DNA of 6,038 nt. It comes from Devosia sp. Its GTDB lineage: Bacteria > Pseudomonadota > Alphaproteobacteria > Rhizobiales > Devosiaceae. Location of the stretch: contig JAQGKG010000388.1 of assembly GCA_028290245.1 (NCBI GenBank), forward strand, positions 1 to 6,038. Reading direction: 5' to 3'. Positions 4,843 to 6,038 of the stretch are shown here, piece after piece. Position numbers and translations under genes: made by a program. The stretch's first letter is position 1. Each line of letters starts with the position of its first letter. The notes under the pieces are model-generated. The model was given only the letters and a program-made list of their open reading frames with translations. It was not told where the DNA came from and searched no databases.

Positions 4843-6038
4843 TTAGGTGATGACGCTGGGCTCAGTACGCCCGGTGCGCTGCTTGATCCCGACCAACTGG
4901 TCAGCCAGTTCAATCAATGGCTCAAGCGCCGATTGTGTCTCAAGATCGTGCCGCCCATCCGCCGCCTCATAGCGTTCAAGATACAGCCGCAGTGTAGCAC
5001 CAACCGTACCGGTCCCCGATAGCCGAACCACAATCCGGGACCCATCGGTGAAGCCGATCCGAACGCCCTGCTTGGCACTGGTCGAGCCGTCTACCGGATC
5101 GTGGTAGGTGAAATCGTCCGCATAAGCCACCTGCAGGTCGTCGCCAAACGTCTTGCCCGGCAGCGCGGTCAACTGCGCCCGCAGATCGTCCACCAGCTTG
5201 CCGGCGATTTCCGCATCGACCTCTTCATAGTCGTGCCGCGTATAATAGTTGCGCCCATAGGTAGCCCAATGCTCGCGCACGATCTCGTCGACGCTCTGCT
5301 TGCGCGCGGCAATGATGTTCAGCCACAGCAGCACGGCCCACAAGCCATCCTTCTCGCGCACATGGTCCGAGCCGGTTCCGGCACTTTCCTCGCCGCAGAT
5401 CGTCACCCGGCCAGCATCCAGTAGATTGCCGAAAAACTTCCAGCCCGTTGGCGTCTCATGCATTTCAATGCCGAGCTTTTCGGCCACCCGATCCGCGGCC
5501 GCACTGGTCGGCATCGAGCGTGCAATCCCCGCGATACCGCCCTTGTAGCCCGGCGCCAGATGCGCATTCGCCGCCAGCAGCGCTAGCGAGTCCGATGGCG
5601 TCACAAAGCGGTTCTTGCCGATGATCAGGTTCCGGTCCCCATCACCATCCGACGCAGCGCCGAAGTCCGGCCCATCCGGCGTCATCAGCAGGTCGAACAT
5701 GTCCTTGCAATAAACCAGGTTCGGGTCGGGATGCCCGTTGTTAAACGTCGGGGACGGCGTCCCGTTGATCACAGTGCCCTTTGGCGCCCCGAGAATACCT
5801 TCGAGGATCGCATGGGCATAGGGTCCGGTGACCGCCGACATGGCGTCGAATGTCATGGTGAAGCCACCCGCAAACATCGCCTTGATCGCGCCGAAGTCGA
5901 ACAGCGTCTGCATCAAGGCCGCATAGTCGGCCACCGGGTCGATCACCTCGACCATCATGTCGCCAACCATCTGCGTGCCGATGGCGCCAAGATCGATATC
6001 CGCGGCGTCGACACTCTTGTAGCTGTCGATCACCTTGG
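4843..6038 (-). CDS. pgm: Alpha-D-phosphoglucomutase Pgm (5' end outside window)
   Basis: Pgm interconverts glucose-1-phosphate and glucose-6-phosphate, linking glycogen synthesis and breakdown to central metabolism. The last 397 residues or so are present; the family in Agrobacterium-like bacteria has about 540, so roughly 145 N-terminal residues with the phosphoserine loop lie beyond the window. The frame stays open to the edge, and the GTG at 6033 is an internal Val codon. Counting from that Val, the Mg-binding loop DGDGDR is at 129-134, the sugar-specificity loop CGEESAGTGSDH at 213-224, and the phosphate-binding RLSGTGTVGATLRLY at 337-351. The phosphate loop and EKDGLWAVL place it in the PGM1-like alpha-phosphoglucomutase branch rather than the phosphomannomutase branch. 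Ala218 replaces the Phe common in GEESFGTGS. Directly downstream, 13 bases away, is glgX, as in the rhizobial glg cluster. The identification is firm. Confidence 0.95.
   Translation of the reverse strand, partial: KVIDSYKSVDAADIDLGAIGTQMVGDMMVEVIDPVADYAALMQTLFDFGAIKAMFAGGFTMTFDAMSAVTGPYAHAILEGILGAPKGTVINGTPSPTFNNGHPDPNLVYCKDMFDLLMTPDGPDFGAASDGDGDRNLIIGKNRFVTPSDSLALLAANAHLAPGYKGGIAGIARSMPTSAAADRVAEKLGIEMHETPTGWKFFGNLLDAGRVTICGEESAGTGSDHVREKDGLWAVLLWLNIIAARKQSVDEIVREHWATYGRNYYTRHDYEEVDAEIAGKLVDDLRAQLTALPGKTFGDDLQVAYADDFTYHDPVDGSTSAKQGVRIGFTDGSRIVVRLSGTGTVGATLRLYLERYEAADGRHDLETQSALEPLIELADQLVGIKQRTGRTEPSVIT

Noticed and set aside
3906..4850. A 314-codon open frame on the plus strand opposite glgX
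   Set aside because: It lies wholly antisense to a well-conserved glgX, shows no recognisable domain, and its composition is what the opposite strand of a GC-biased gene gives.
4830..4913. Earlier glgX start adding 28 residues
   Set aside because: It runs into the pgm coding region and adds low-complexity Ser/Pro-rich residues not expected in GlgX; ATG 4829 gives the typical N-terminus.
6031..6033. GTG at the right edge as the start of pgm
   Set aside because: The frame continues upstream to the window edge, and the encoded protein would lack the catalytic serine domain, so this is an internal Val codon of a truncated view.

Overview
The window looks like chromosomal DNA from a GC-rich alphaproteobacterium, most likely of the order Hyphomicrobiales (Rhizobiales); a Devosia-like lineage would fit, but that is a guess. 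The evidence is the strongly G/C-biased third codon positions, the Agrobacterium/Rhizobium-type phosphoglucomutase next to glgX, and the type of urease accessory proteins. I see no insertion sequence, phage gene, CRISPR array, tRNA or rRNA.

Left part (1-2825, plus strand). The last codons of an unidentified membrane protein are followed by an 11-bp stem-loop, probably its terminator. Next comes a secreted MliC-like lysozyme-inhibitor protein (159-539) and a roughly 105-base gap. That gap holds a sigma-54-like -24/-12 element and an inverted repeat. Then follows a tightly packed urease maturation block: ureE (Ni carrier), ureF (GTPase-activating scaffold), a four-helix DUF3995-like membrane protein, and ureG (GTPase). 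Each of the last three genes starts on an ATGA that overlaps the previous stop, so the four are probably one transcript with coupled translation. The urease structural genes ureABC and ureD are not in the window and presumably lie upstream or elsewhere.

Right part (2829-6038, minus strand). glgX (glycogen debranching enzyme) is preceded by the C-terminal three quarters of pgm (phosphoglucomutase), 13 bases apart. This matches the end of the glg...pgm-glgX glycogen cluster known in rhizobia and Agrobacterium. Pgm interconverts glucose-1-phosphate and glucose-6-phosphate. GlgX removes the short branches left after phosphorylase has trimmed glycogen.

The two operons converge: the ureG and glgX stop codons are only 3 bases apart, with no room for an intergenic terminator.

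No wholly new system is evident. The points most worth checking are the altered nucleotide-binding motifs of UreG (NKxD replaced by THTD), the membrane protein embedded between ureF and ureG, the sigma-54-like element before ureE, and the MliC-like protein with Arg in place of the key Lys.
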